A stretch of DNA of 50,827 nucleotides from Lineus longissimus (taxonomy: Eukaryota > Nemertea > Pilidiophora > Heteronemertea > Lineidae). Positions within the stretch are counted from its first letter, which is position 1. Each line of letters starts with the position of its first letter. The stretch spans positions 16,241,431 through 16,292,257 of the forward strand of contig NC_088322.1 in assembly GCF_910592395.1 (NCBI RefSeq), given 5' to 3'. A program made the position numbers and the translations under genes. The notes below the pieces were generated by a model. It was not told the origin of the DNA and did not search any database. It was given only the letters and a program-made list of their open reading frames with translations. Positions 1 through 13,600 of the stretch are shown one piece after another.

Positions 1-13
1 CCTGGAGGAGCCT

Positions 14-305
14 CATAGCCTAGTGGTTGATACTGCTGGCTACCACGCAATATGGCTCGGGAGAACCCACGATTGTATTTTTAGATGAATCGGCATGGCA
101 TTCAAGTAACTAAAATTTCCTGGCTCTTCACAACACATACAACGTATGAAATACTCGTGGGCCTGTCGGATGAGACTGAAAGCTGTGGTCCCTTGTATCT
201 GAGTGCCTATGCCAGGGCAAGTAAAAGATCCCGCATAGGTTGACAGCAGCCTGGAGTGGACTCCATACCTCAGGCACAAAAATCCAATAGGGTTACGATG
301 CCGGT
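14..305 (+). mobile_element. Candidate tRNA-derived SINE, degenerate
   Basis: A good RNA polymerase III box A-like stretch (TAGCCTAGTGGTT) lies at 16-28. It is followed by a weak, apparently damaged box B zone near 54-68 and an unrelated body that runs into an ATG-type trinucleotide tail starting near 306. A tRNA-like head, an unrelated body and a simple-sequence tail are the usual SINE layout. I see no clear target-site duplication, and the left end may be cut by the window. It lies within or beyond the downstream part of the minus-strand gene whose exons are at 444-2213. It could instead be ordinary intronic sequence with a chance box A. Confidence 0.42.
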
Positions 306-307
306 GT

Positions 308-362
<55 letters not shown>
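306..362. repeat. Trinucleotide microsatellite (TGA/ATG)n
   Basis: An almost pure run of about 18 GAT/ATG triplets, read as ATC on the other strand. It directly follows the SINE-like sequence and may be its tail. On the minus strand it translates as poly-isoleucine, which is an artefact. Confidence 0.9.
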
Positions 363-443
363 ATGAAGAAGAGTGTCACTATCACTGCTAGTGTTATAGT
401 CACTGCAACACACAGCAAGAGATAACCACCGCCATATACCTAC

Positions 444-2213
444 CAACGAGTAATCGGGCTCATCATCTTCTTCCACTCCAGGTAAAGACGGGGTAAACTT
501 CACCTCATGTTTCTTTTTCTTCTTCCTTTTGCGCTGATCCCTGCGCTTTTTCTTCTTCTTGAGTGACTTGAGGGGATGATGGACATGAGGAAACTCACGC
601 TTTCTGTGCACTGAAAACAAGCAATTGAGCTGCTTTCAAACACATGAAAGTCAATCAATACCTATTCAGAACTACTTGGCCTATGCATCATTCCAATTTG
701 GTAGTTATCTTTGATGTTTGCTGATAGACTATATGATCAACAACTAGCACACCACAAAGGGTACACCTGTACTTATACTAGACCTTAGTGAAAGAGACAG
801 CTCCACATACTGGTTATCTCTGATCACCTGATCACTGTTGACGGCAGTCAATATTCACCTACCACTATAATCCCTCTCAGAGAAATTATGTCGATTTTCA
901 GGCACTGGCTCCCAGTCTGCATACGAGACGTCAAACTTTCCGACTGGTCTGAAAATATCGTGGAAGTTCTCCTCGCGGTCCATCTTCCTCTTCTCTTCAA
1001 GCTCCTAAAGAAAGATGACAAATCATTCAGCTGGTCAGGAACAAAAACAAAATATTGAAAATAGCCAACGGTTTAGATCAATCGCCACCCGATAAAACAA
1101 AGGCCAAGATGAACAAGTTGATGGGTTTCCTTTGGCTTATCCCAAGGCTTGGTTGGTTGCAATAAGTGGAGGATTCGAGCTTCAGCACTACATTTTTGTA
1201 CCCAGGGCCAGGTTGTTCAAAACTTGTTTGTAATCTCCTTCAGTTTATCAATTTAGCCAGCGTCACTGGGCGCAGATGATAACATTAATACAGCAATAAA
1301 GTTTGAAGGCCAATTGTTGTACTCCTGTGTATCCCACAATCCAAGACATCACTCTAAAAACTCATTCAAGATCTTCAGGGTATGCGGAACATGTTTTTGG
1401 GGAGGTTTGCAGATATATTGCCTGCTGACATCATGTGCATGAACCCCACTCAATGAAACCACAGCCTGTAACAGTAAATGTCAAATGGCTGGGTGATTTA
1501 CCAAAAAATATCACTGGCCGTTGATTATGTTGATCACATTTAACATGAATGACAGCATTGGCACTGGATCCATCAGTATCCCATTCAAACACGCCAGTAG
1601 CCATATCGTTACCATGGTGACTGAGCCCACGCATACTGTCTAGACTGATGTTAGATTCAGTTCTATGATCATGACACTGCCAGCAAATGACAGATGTACA
1701 CAAAGCCCCCCCCCCTTACCTAAAACTTGGTAACTGTGAGGTACGAGTAGTTTCAACAAATAGCCAAAATTTTAAAATGGATGTATTGTACTCACCCACT
1801 CTTTAGTTAATTTTAAGTGATTAAGATTTCAACACAAAACAAAAGCTTATCACTTTGAAAGAATTGAAATCAGTTTTGTTTTAAGTCAGCCTATTCTAAG
1901 ATCAATGTTGATACCATATAAAGAGTTCGATCACATCCGCCTGATTCACTTCAGCTGATCTACATTTGAATTAATCAGTCACTCGACAGAAGGAAACACA
2001 TAAACCAGGTCAATGACTGATCATGAATTACTTGGACAATTATCAAGAAACCCACATTTGACCCATCATGATTTTGTATCCACTTACTGATAGTTTAGTG
2101 AAGTGTTTGAGCAAACTGACTGTCCAAAATGACCTTGCTTCATTTTACAGCTGCTGAAGTCTTCTTACCTTAGCTTTAATAATGTCCTCTTGGGCTTTCA
2201 TCTGTTCGTCCAT
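444..2213 (-). CDS. 5' part of an unrecognised lysine-rich protein (3 exons seen)
   Basis: Three minus-strand exons join in phase: 2169-2213 (start ATG, 15 codons, donor GTAAG), 863-1004 (acceptor TTTAG, donor GTAGG) and 444-610 (acceptor TTTTCAG, donor GTAGG). Together they give 118 residues. The protein starts MDEQMKAQEDIIKAK, continues with an acidic/basic helical stretch, then a hydrophobic-aromatic segment around FDVSYADWEPVPENR. Next comes a very basic block of KKKKKRRDQRKRKKKKK type that could act as a nuclear localisation signal, and then an acidic patch ending EEDDEPDYSL. I do not recognise the family. The last donor at 443 shows that the gene continues left, and no convincing further exon is visible in 1-443. 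Basic composition and lack of hydrophobic segments suggest a soluble nuclear protein (inference). Exons are well supported by phase and splice signals; the function is unknown. Confidence 0.68.
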
Positions 2214-3186
2214 CTTGCTGTTTGTGTTTATTGTGAGGATGTGCAGGGATTCGTTGAAAGAGATGACTGCGGGTGCTGGACGTACCCGCAGCTTAGCACA
2301 GCGTTGCTAAACCGTGGAGGATAAGCTCCAACAGCACAGACCCTGTTAGCATTGTCTCCAATAAAAACCTGCCGCCGATGACTTTCGTCAACTCAGGTAT
2401 TCCACGTCCCACTTCGTTCGCCGTTGTGCGTGGTTTGACTCATGAATTTTCTAACTCGAAAAATTAATCGGCATCAAATTTTGCAGAAACTCCCTGAAAA
2501 ATAAAACAATGACATGTAAATTAATGTAGGTGGAAAAAAGTCAATCACGATCTGTACTAAAAAAGATTTGTCCATTTATGATTTGTCACAAAATGCAAGG
2601 GTTTGCACCAGCTGTCGTGGCTGCCAGGAACAAGTCAAATTAGCTGATACTGACAGGGAAAGGTGGCCAGAGTTGTCAATAAATCCTTCTGGTGGTCACA
2701 TCGTTACACTTGTTTCCCTTTCAGCTCAGTTTGACTATAGAATACCCATGGAACATCAGTGAGCAGACCTGCTCTCATATCTCATTACCCCAAACCATAA
2801 ACCTAACATTCCCAGGCCAGGCTACTCACATGCACCCGCACCCACTTTACTGACTTTTTCACAACTTACAATTTCATAATTGCCCAGATCATATTTCACC
2901 TTTGAAAATGTAAGAGTGAACATCCTGGGGCAGAGAACACACTTTCTTCTATTTTCTCAGCCCTGAAGCATCGAGTTGTTTTTGCATATCAAACATGACA
3001 CCTTCCTCGCACAAGGACTCATTCCCACGCCTCAAGTTTTTCTGTCCAGGCAAGATGGCACAAGTGATCAGCTCACATTACCCCCCACATCAAATTCACG
3101 GTTCACGGGATGTTTTGCCCACATTCCTGGAATCTAAGATTATCCACCAAGGGCACCAGAACAAAGATCACCAGGTGGAGAATGAA
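2214..3186. other. 5' flank of the minus-strand gene; otherwise featureless
   Basis: It holds the presumed 5' UTR and promoter side of the minus-strand gene. No further gene, RNA gene or transposon end is recognisable. Short open frames here have no splice or family support. Confidence 0.5.
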
Positions 3187-3615
3187 TTTCCCAGATTGCC
3201 GAGCATTAGCAGGCCTTCCAACTTACAGAGCAGACTGCCCTGGAGAGTTTCCCAGATTGCCGAGCATTAGCAGGCCTTCCAACTTACAGAGCAGACTGCC
3301 CTGGAGAGTTTCCCAGATTGCCGAGCATTAGCAGGCCTTCCAACTTACAGAGCAGACTGCCCTGGAGAGTTTCCCAGATTGCCGAGCATTAGCAGGCCTT
3401 CCAACTTACAGAGCAGACTGCCCTGGAGAGTTTCCCAGATTGCCGAGCATTAGCAGGCCTTCCAACTTACAGAGCAGACTGCCCTGGAGAGTTTCCCAGA
3501 TTGCCGAGCATTAGCAGGCCTTCCAACTGACAGAGCAGACTGCCCTGGAGAGTTTCCCAGATTGCCGAGCATTAGCAGGCCTTCCAACTAACAGAGCAGA
3601 CTGCCCTGGAGAGTT
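3187..3615. repeat. 61-bp minisatellite, about 7 copies
   Basis: The unit begins TTTCCCAGATTGCCGAGC and ends with CTGCCCTGGAGAG. Copies are almost identical; the last two differ mainly at one site (CTTACAG versus CTGACAG or CTAACAG). The period of 61 is not a multiple of three, so open frames through it are not maintained. Confidence 0.93.
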
Positions 3616-3922
3616 CTTCTTGAGGCCTGGGGGAATGGCTGCCTCACAAGGAAAACATCCAAAACGTGCACTTGTTGGCCAAAATTAAACTGTGTCCATC
3701 TGGTAACATGGACAATATGTCATCATATGCACTACTCTACATTAACCAGCTGGTTACTCTGTCATGTCTGTGGTGTACGCACAAATCAATCAATGCGTAT
3801 TTTACAATTTGTTCGCTTCCAAGTTCCATAGGACAAACCAGCAGTGCATTTTTCTCTATATTTGATGCAAAGAAGTTTGTTATGGTGCTGACTAGTCCCA
3901 CAATGTAGGACTTAAAATGACG
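3616..3922. other. Intergenic stretch with nothing recognised
   Basis: Unique-looking sequence between two repeat clusters. I see no coding exon, RNA gene or transposon end. Confidence 0.5.
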
Positions 3923-4260
3923 TCACTGCCAGCAAGCTAAAGGATAGACTAACAAGGCTTACGGCACATAGCTTGCATCATCAAGTCATACACTCTCTGT
4001 ACATCCCATCATCCAGCTTGTACATTTGGCGGTCACTACCAGCAAGCTAAAGGATAGACTAACAAGGCTTACGGCATGATGGTAGATAGCTTGCATCATC
4101 AACATCAAGTCATACATTTTTACATACTTTGGTACATCCCATCATCTAATGATCTAGCTTGTACATTTGGCAGTCACTGCCACTGCCAGCAAGTTAAAGG
4201 ATCGACTGACACTGACAGGGCCTACGACTGATAGATTGCATTGCAGTATGCCAAGTTGAA
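3923..4260. repeat. Degenerate tandem triplication, units about 105-150 bp
   Basis: Three copies start with CACTGCCAGCAAGYTAAAGGAT or a close variant (near 3926, 4037 and 4180). The first two continue through ATAGCTTGCATCATCAA and a stretch ending in CTTGTACATTTGGC. Copies differ by small indels, so the array is older than the neighbouring 61-bp one. Confidence 0.78.
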
Positions 4261-4769
4261 CCACGAAATAAAATGAGATCTCAAATACTTCCGGGTGTAC
4301 AGTAGGTATAGGCTAGGCCTAGTAGGCGAATTTGAAATTTGCATGTCTTGCGACTACGTGCATTTGTACACAAAATGTACATGAAAATAATAAATAAAAC
4401 CGCCCACTCACGTGCCTAGTTTCGTACAAGATATCTCCAAATCGACAACAAATGCATCGATAACAATATATCAGCAAGATGCCTGATACTCCTTTCTACA
4501 ATGTTGATATTAGTAAGCATGGATACTAACCAACACTGCACAACATACAACGCTTTCGTAGAGCAAATCATTCACAACCCTACTAGAGTTCGTGCGCCAT
4601 GTTCCAACTCATTATTACCGTGTTTACCACATATTGCTCGGAACCAATCAAAGTGCGCGATTTCGACCATGTGATGCAATTGACTGATACCTTGCCCAGT
4701 GACGAACAGAAATATTAGGATAGGTAGTATTTGAGACGTTCTGGCTTCTGATTGGTCTGAATTATGGGC
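4261..4769. other. Intergenic stretch with one CACGTG site
   Basis: No gene is recognised. A CACGTG E-box core lies at 4409-4414. It may hold a distal promoter for either flanking gene, but no transcript evidence is visible. Confidence 0.35.
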
Positions 4770-6903
4770 CTATTCTGCAGACCGAAGACTTTACAGACCT
4801 CGTTTATTGGCTCTCACTTTTTTATTAGTGGAGAGTTTTATTAAATCTAATGTGATATAAGACCAGAAACAGATTCCGCATATGCTCAGAAAGAAATGTT
4901 TGAAAAAAAATATTTTAGTACCTTGATTTTGTAGAAATAAAAGTCTGTAATTCTCAGAATTCTAAATAAGAAAAAACAGACCAACTTAAATTAGTCTTGG
5001 CTGCTTTGCCAAGTTGTCAACATGGTGAGAGAGATGAGGCAGTCTTAGAATAAATTAACTACATGTTGCATAAGCAAAATAAACAAAGATATGCACATGT
5101 CACTGTGCAACGAGTATTTGGTCAGCAGGCGTTCGTCTATTACGCGATCACGTCTACTTTAAATAACTAATTTCTAAAAGATCAATATTGTGGTTTTGCT
5201 AATGTGCCTTCAATAATATGTTCTTTCGTTTTCATCTCAAGAAATATCAACCTGAAAGTGATATTGATTTTATCGATAGATACCTCTTACACTAATCGAT
5301 ATTCTAATGTAAGAGTTTTTCAATATATTTGTCATAACAATTTTACAATACCCAAAATATGGGTCATACGAGCAGACCACAGGCCTAGTCTACATATAGG
5401 CCCCTACTATAAATCAGATACTTGGTCCTGGTCAATTAGACAGATTACCACTCGGAAGAGATTGTCCCCATGTTTATTAGAAATGTCTTGAGGACCGACT
5501 GACTGATGAGACTGTCCATATGATTATTGCAGATGTCTCTTGGACAAATTTCTCTTCGAGTAATTTTTAATTGAGGAGTCAGCACAATTAAATACTCCAT
5601 TGGCATGTGTGATGTTATCATCAGTATCTTTGTCACGATCCTGTATATCCACTTTCATCTCGGTTGTGTTGGCATTTGTTTCAGGTCTCGCACATTCCCA
5701 GAAACCCAATGTTCTGTTGATTGTTGTGGATGATTTGAGACCAGCTATTGGCTGCTACGGCTAAAAATCAAACGAGGACTGACAACGAATTTGAGAGCTT
5801 CTTTCCAAAATTACACTGTAGACAAATTGATCAAGTAAAGTATATTTATGTAGATATTGACGTTATTTTGGTGGCACGTTCAAGATGACTGTGGTCCCAA
5901 GTAGTACTCAAGTTGTACTTAAAGAGTTGTCAGGTAGATATTGTGTACTCCCAGTCTCGTGAGATCAGATAACCAGCTGGCAGAGGTTGGTTGTTCATTG
6001 TCCGTCCTTGTGAGATGATTACCATGGTACAACCAAATCAGTTGTCTTGTGTCACCCATGTAGAACGCAAGTGTAATGTTGTCTCCTACAGCTAAATGAC
6101 CCTTTGAAGGTTGTGTCAATGTCTTCCCAACCTGACCAGATAACCAGCTGGAAGATTATGGTTGTCACGTATAGGCTGTCCTGTCGTCTCGAAAGTTTAT
6201 TTGTGGTAACATTGGTGTAATTTCTAGGTTGTGTCAAGGTCTTCCCAACCTGACCAGATAACCAGCTGGCAGAGGGTAGTTGTTTCAGAGTTTTTAGGTT
6301 GTGTCAAGGCCTTTACTATGGGCGGTTATTACCGCAAATAAAGACAAACCAAAGCAAAGACACTTGTGTAGCATATCAAGGACACGTAGATTGATACTCC
6401 TATGTGTGCCACATCAAAGACATCTGGAATGCATGTTTTGTTTTTGTTTGATGAGCCATACACAGCACAGATAAGACATGACCGCAATACCTCTCTGGAC
6501 CATACAGCGACCATGTTTTTTGTTGTTGACGTTTTGAAAAGTGTTCAGAAAATTCGTGATATTTCTTTAACTATTGAAATTATCGATTGTTTGTTGACAT
6601 ATTCATAATCTTTGTATCACTTCACATAATCAACTTAATCTTTTATTCAAAAAATGTTTTTAACATATCTTTATTTGCCTTTGAAGTTGGTCTGTTTTTT
6701 CATATTTAGAATTCTGAGAATTACAGACTTTTATTTCTTCAAAATCAAGGTACTAAAATTTAATTTTTTTCAAAAAATTCTTTCTGAGCATATGCGGAAT
6801 CTGTTTCTGGTCTAATATCACTTTAGATTTTATGAAAATCTCCACTAATAAAAAAGTGAGAGCCAAAAAACGAGGTCTGTAAAGTCTTTGGTCTGTAGAA
6901 TAG
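4770..6903. mobile_element. 2.1-kb element with about 215-bp inverted arms
   Basis: The left arm, 4770 to about 4986, reads inward from CTATTCTGCAGACCGAAGAC. The right arm, about 6684-6903, is its reverse complement with roughly 90% identity and small indels (outer end CTATTCTACAGACCAAAGAC on the complementary strand). The 1.7-kb interior has no transposase-like reading frame; it contains diverged copies of a segment with the core CAGATAACCAGCTGG near 5966, 6136 and 6254. Long arms around a non-coding middle fit a non-autonomous terminal-inverted-repeat or foldback element. I could not find a matching target-site duplication in the flanks, so the exact ends are uncertain. A local inverted duplication is the alternative. 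Confidence 0.68.
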
Positions 6904-7689
6904 ACCCTGCCGTGAAAATGGCCGAAATGGGTAAACTGTCCACTTGTGGTAAAGTCTAAAGATATGCTGTTGGTACAATTCCTAAGATATATTGTGATTT
7001 CTCTTGGACCATTTGACTGATCAAACATGTTGTAACTGTGTTACAGCCATAACCAAAATTAACTTGATTGGATGGTTTTGGTTTGGGCTTTGACTTTCAA
7101 TGACAGTCCTGCTTTGACTGATCAATGAACAGGACGACACATGCTCGACACTCATGTTTATTGATGTCCTCAACACATGGGACAGTGACAGTGTGCCACG
7201 TGTGGAACTGTGAATAATGTGATAGGCCGTTTATGTGGGTCCGTGTAGGCCAGTCGTATTCTTGTTCTGTGGTGATTAGGCCCTATATTATAGTATTGGC
7301 TAGCCAAATGTGGTTTGTGTTTAGTATTATTGTATTCAGTTGAAAGGTTTTGGAAGTCAAAAACGTCATGATATTAATAACAAAAGGAATTAGTTGATTG
7401 TTTCTAGTGTGGATATGTGTGTTGTCATTTGTGTCTGTCCAAAATGGCAATTCTCAGTAAATCTCTGCCGAATTTCTTTTATGAATTAGATTATGAATTT
7501 CATCTCACATTTATATTTCACTTCAGGTGTAGAGAATGGATTGAGAAAACTGGTCTCGTGATTTAACATCTCCACATGAAAATGGAACAATAACTGAACC
7601 ACAAATTGTCCACAACGAAGTATCATTGCTCAGCCTGGTTTACCAGCAGACGCTCTACATTCCAATCTCCGCATAATCTCTGATCAAAC
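6904..7689 (+). other. 5' flank and probable 5' UTR of DNAJC10
   Basis: A polypyrimidine tract ending TTTCACTTCAG at 7525 could be the acceptor of a 5' UTR exon (7526-7689) leading to the start codon at 7690. A CACGTG core lies at 7197-7202. No complete ER-stress element (CCAAT, nine bases, CCACG) was found by eye. Confidence 0.4.
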
Positions 7690-10600
7690 ATGGTGCTGTG
7701 GGAATCTCGTCGACAGTTTAACAAAGTCTCTCTAATATTCTTATTAACGTTGCTCTTGTTGATGGACTCAATACGAGTCCATGGAGACGAGGATTATTAT
7801 AAGTTACTCGGCGTCGCCAAGGATGCTGATAACCGAGATATAAGACGAGCGTTTAAAAAGTTAGCGGTCACTCATCATCCGGACAAAAATACGGTAAGTC
7901 ATTGGTCACTATGGGATTGGGAATGGGTGTGCCTTTGTCTCTGAATAAAGTTAAAGTCAATGGTCGCTGTGTAGATGGATGTGCCTTTGTCTCTGAATAA
8001 AGTTAAAGTCAATGGTCGCTGTGTAGATGGATGTGGATGTGCCTTTGTCTCTGAATAGGTGAAAGTTAAAGCTTGGTTTGAAAGTCTGATATCAAGCGGG
8101 GATGTTATCCGACTCTATACGTCAGCCCAGTTTCTAGAACTCCGATGAGATGCACAATCAGCATTACAACATAAGCACAATCAGCATTACAACATAAGCA
8201 TTTGGCACCGGAATCCATTTCTAAATGCACCTGGGTCAAGTTCCAGGCAAGTGTGACAACCTGACAAGGGAAATGAACTTTGTATATTGAAAAAACCATT
8301 ATAGAATTCTTCTTCTTCTTCAGGATGATCCACAAGCTCACGACAAGTTTCTGAAGATCAACCGAGCTTATGAAGTGTTGAAGGATGCAGATCTTCGTAA
8401 AAAGTATGACACATACGGCGAGGCCGGCTTGAAGGATGATCACCCCAGTAATCAGTATCAAAGTTGGAACTTTTATCAGGAGGAGTTTGGTACGTGTTAC
8501 CATGGCAACTGGTTTATGGGCTATTATCATATGATAGATAAGGCTCAACCTGAACGAAAAGAAACGTTATGAAACATTGATGAGAAATACCAAAACTATT
8601 CCAGATCAAAAGTCATCTGTGAGCACTTTTTTGATAACCATGTTCAACAAATAATCATAATGGAGATATATGGAAAGAAGGAAGAACGACTCGAGTCTCT
8701 TGTGATCATCTTTTATTATTTGTGACCTTGGTTTCTTTCAGGTTTATATGATGAAGATAAAGAAATCATCACTCTTAGCAGAATAGATTTTGGTAAGGAG
8801 AATCCGTTCCCTGGCTTAGTCCTAGCTATTGTACAGTACAACTGGTAGGGGCTCCGGCCATGACCTAGCTATGGGTACTGGTAGCAGCTCTAGCCATGAC
8901 CTAGATATGGTACTGGTAGCAACTATAGCCATGACCTAGCTATGGTACTGGTAGCAACTGTAGCCATGACCAAGCTATGGTACTGGTAGCAGCTCTAGCC
9001 ATGACCAAGCTATGGTACTGGTAGCAGCTGTAGCCATGACCTAGCTATGGTACTGGTAGCAGCTCTAGCCATGACCTAGCTATGGTACTGGTAGCAACTA
9101 ACCCTAACCCTTTTTAACATCTTCAGTGTAGTTTTGGGGGTTTTGAAATGCCTACATTTCTCCTTTACGTTTCATGTGTAATTCTTCTGAAGCACAATAT
9201 CTTTTGATCAGTGCTAATCAAATCTGTCATCCAGTGACACCTGTGGCAGGGTTAGCTTATCTTCCCATTGTTATCTCTTACAGAACAATCTGTGAAGGCT
9301 TCTGATGACATCTGGTTCGTCAATTTTTACTCGCCCCACTGTAGTCATTGTCACGATCTGGCACCATCTGTAAGTATACAATGCATGTGTGGCTGTGTAT
9401 GTTAAGATAAGAGTCAGCCGTGTCCTGTGAGCTCAATGTGAATTCCCTTCATCTTCTTTATGATGAGTTAGTTTCTGCTCGCATTTGTGATGTTGGATTC
9501 CCTTGTCAGTGTTATTAATCATATTGAAGCATGTTCCCTCTTTCAGTGGCGTGAAGTTGCTCGAGAACTTGAGGGTGTGGTGCGTATCGGTGCGGTGAAC
9601 TGTGGCGATGATTGGCAACTGTGTCGACAGCAGGGAATCAATGGATATCCATCCCTACTTATGTACCCCTCGGTAAGTTGTGGGTTAGTGTTAGGGTTGT
9701 TTGGGAGAGAGTTTGGGTTAGGGCGGCAGATAATTCAACAATCAGTGATGTGGTGATCCACAAAGTTAAGAAAATCAACACCCTACACTGGGAACCGCTT
9801 GATTTATTTTGTTGGTGTCAAGTTATTGGTTTGACAACAAAGCTTGTGTAATGAGGGAAACAATCAAATCAGATGATCAGGCATATCGTTTCCTGTAATT
9901 ATATTTGTAATTTCAGGCTGAGAAATACCACGGACAACGCAACACAGAGAACCTTGTCGAGTATGCGCTGAAGTTTCTCAAGGCATCATTTGCTGATTTG
10001 ACATTGTCCAACTTTGATCTTGAGCTGAAGAGTGCTAATAGAGTGAACAATCCGTGGCTGATTACATTCTGTGGTGAAGGAGGTGGTAAGGAAATCAACG
10101 CTTGTTGTTCTCTTTTTCTTTTGGTATTATGTACCCAACCTGGTGAGGATTCATGTTAGTTGAGGTGTACAGTCTGATGACCCAAGAGAAACACAGATCA
10201 GGGCCTTGGCCAACTCACCCACCCACAGACACATACAACTCTGGCCCAGAAGTCCAGACGCACTGCAGCGCAAAGCAACACTGACACATGCAACTCTGGC
10301 CCAGAAGTCCAGACGCACTGCAGCGCAAAGCAACACTGACGCATGCAACTCTGTGCCATGACTCCAGACAAGCAGTTGCACATTCAGCCCCACCCTGAAC
10401 ATTATGAAATTGTCTTTTCAGATTGCTTGGAAAGCAAAACATGCCTGAAACTGGCTGCTATGTTGGTAAGTCACGACCTTTGACCCTCATAGAAAACTTG
10501 CTCAACTCGGCTTTTGGTCAGAATAAGGAACAACATTTTTTGGAGGCCCGCTTCTGCCGGCTATTGAAAAGTGGGGTTTGGGTTTCCTCCATTGCGTGTA

Positions 10601-13600
10601 ACAACCGACAGCTACATGATCAGAACAGCATATATTTGCATGAAAACTGATGTGCATCTGCCCTGCCACATGCCTGAGCTCCATGTGCATGCAACATCTG
10701 CCCTGCCATATGTGTGAGCTCCATGTGATGCAACATCTGCCCTGCCACATGCCTGAGCTCCATGTGCATGCAACATCTGCCCTGCCATATCCGTGAGCTC
10801 CATGTGCATGCAACATCTGCCCTGCCATATGTGTGAGCTCCATGTGCATGCAACATCTGCCCTGCCACATGTGTGAGCTCCATGTGCATGCAACATCTGC
10901 CCTGCCACATGCCTGAGCTCTATGTGCATGCAACATCTGCCCGGCCGCATGCCTGAGCTCCATGTGCATGCAACATCTGCCCTGCCACATGCGTGAGCTC
11001 CATGTGCATGCAACATCTGCCCTGCCACATGCCTGAGCTCCATGTGCATGCAACATCTGCCCTGCCATATGCGTGAGCTCCATGTGCATGCAACATCTGC
11101 CCTGCCATATGCGTGAGCTCCATGTGCATGCAACATCTGCCCTGCCATATGCGTGAGCTCCATGTGCATGCAACATCTGCCCTGCCATATGCGTGAGCTC
11201 CATGTGCATGCAACATCTGCCCTGCCATATGCGTGAGCTCCATGTGCAGAAAGTGACTTTAGTGAGCCACCAGGAAAAACAAAACTGAATGAGCCCTATT
11301 CCCGCCTTTCTATTTATAGTCCGACCTAATCCAGCAGGGGCAAATAAATGTGATGTTCAGTGCCGATGTCAATGGGTGCTTAGAATTCCCCACTTTTTGT
11401 CATCTGTGTCGGTAAATGTTCTGGTATTGCTTACAGAATGAGCTGATCAATGTTGGTATGGTCGACTGCCACAAGCAAGAAGCGTTGTGTTCAAAACTTG
11501 GCTATGAATATGGAACATACTTCTTCCCAGCCGGAGAGGTGTCAAAGAAACATGGTCAAGTGATGACGACACTTGATGCGAAGGAGTTGGCCTTCATCGT
11601 CCTTGAGAAGCTACCTGATATGCCTGTGTTGGATGCTGATGCATTCAGTGTGAGTCGACCATTTTGTAACTTCCATGTACTCTTAAAGGGACTGTAAGCA
11701 GGGGCTAGGTTCTACAGTTACAAAAAGGCTTTGCATTTGCGACTTGGCTTCAGTTGTGACAGCCAGGTCTTTATGTTTTGAAATCTGTTTTGGTCTTTGT
11801 TGGAATACCAAACAGACGTCCTAAGTGGGTTATTTTTGGTGATTAGTTCTTGAAGGTTTCAGGCATGATTGTTAGTGAAAACACTTGTGCATCAGTCAAG
11901 GGGCGTAGCCGTCTTTTGGGGCTTGGAGACGCAAAGGACAAAATGACACTTTTTGAAATATTTTGGCCAAAATCATGTTTTGGTGATTTCTGACTTCCCT
12001 CTTGCTATGTCCATGGTCACCCTAAACCTCAATAGGCTCCAACCTTTCTTAAATTTAGAACCATCCAATTTAGTTCTGATCTGGATTTTAGACCAATTAT
12101 TGTATGTTTATGTTTATTACAGAAAGCTCGCACAGCCCTGAAGGCAAACCTGGGTAAGCCATGGTTGATCCACTTCACGGATGGAGATACACATGACTTA
12201 GAACTACGTAAACTGCCTGCAATGCTGGACAACCACCAACTTAATGTTGGTAGGGTGGACTGCAGGATACAGATAAAGGATTGTCAGTATCTCCACATTC
12301 ATAAGTTACCAACGTTTACCATGTTCAAGAAGGGTGGAGGTCATGAAATACACCATGGTAGGTATTCAAATCACACTGTTTGCCGGCAATTTTCAAAAGG
12401 CTGGTTTTGAAATTTCTCAAATTGTACTCGGGAGTAAAGACTAATTTGCGATGGAACAAAGTCTCCTGGTTTACAGTATGTCTCCCAGTGCCCAAGTTGA
12501 CAGAGTGATACTTATGGTAGATCAATTCATTATGATGACTTGTTGGATTAAGATGAGTTATTCTCCAATACAGGTCGTCAGACTGCCCATGATATTGTTG
12601 TGTTTGCCAGGGACAGTGCAACCACTCCAGTTGTCATCCTTGGCCCTGGCGACTTCCCTGATCGCGTTGTGAAGAGTAAGGATAACTGGTTTGTCGATTT
12701 CTATGCTCCAGTAAGTACAAGTAATGCTTGTTTTTCGTCGATGACAGAGCATTTGCGAGGACATCATAAGATGAAATACTGCGTGTTCAGATAGAAAGGA
12801 AAGCTTGTTTGACACCTAGAGTTAGTGCAACATATCAATATGTACAGTGGAACCCCGGTAACACGACCACCCAAGGGACTAAGCCGAAGTGGTCGTGTTA
12901 CCGGGGTGGTCGCGTTAGTGAATTTAAGAATCATAAGTAGGTTTTCCCGCCAAAACATCGTCCTGCTGTGTGTACATTGACATGCATTAATGACTACGCC
13001 ACCGGGTGATTCGATAATTCTGTGTGTATATTACGAATAAAAAATCATTTTCTTGAGTGTTTTGCGTTTAATTTGCAACTTATGTAAATGAGTAAATAAA
13101 CTGACGAGAGCTAATTAGACCAAACATTACATTAAAACTTGAGCATGCTAATTAGAACAAGCATGTAATTCACACCATCGGCAGCTGCCCTTCTTGATGT
13201 CAAGCTAATATTCCCGCTAACATTGAGAGAGGTGATGTGAGAAGATGTTGAGAATTCTTCCTGATGTCTTCCTGCTTTAACATTAGCCAATTTGAACTGG
13301 TACTGATTAAATCATCTTTTTAATAACATATTTTATCAACATTACGACGTAGTAAGCATTCTTTACTTTGAGTATCGGTACTCTTACTAATCAACATAAT
13401 TTATTTGTCCTAAAAACTACGTGTGCATGCCTCTTGACATCATTTAATACTAAATGATGAAAAAACAAACCGTGAGTCGAAAAGAAAGTTTATTCTTCAT
13501 TTTATTTGCGCTTACATTTGATCAAACCTTGGAGGAATTATACTTGAAGTATAGTTCCTCCAAGATCAAACTCACTTACACATCATTTATTTTCATATGG

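Noticed and set aside
7191-7210. GCCACGTGTGG before DNAJC10 as an ER-stress element
   Set aside because: It has the CCACG core but no CCAAT nine bases before it and no ATTGG partner.
9096-9112. TAACCCTAACCC in DNAJC10 intron 3 as an interstitial telomere
   Set aside because: Only two repeats at the edge of a minisatellite; likely chance.
10502-11243. Overlapping minus-strand frames with His/Met/Cys-rich repeats
   Set aside because: They are the 40-bp minisatellite in DNAJC10 intron 7, open in three frames because the unit lacks stops.
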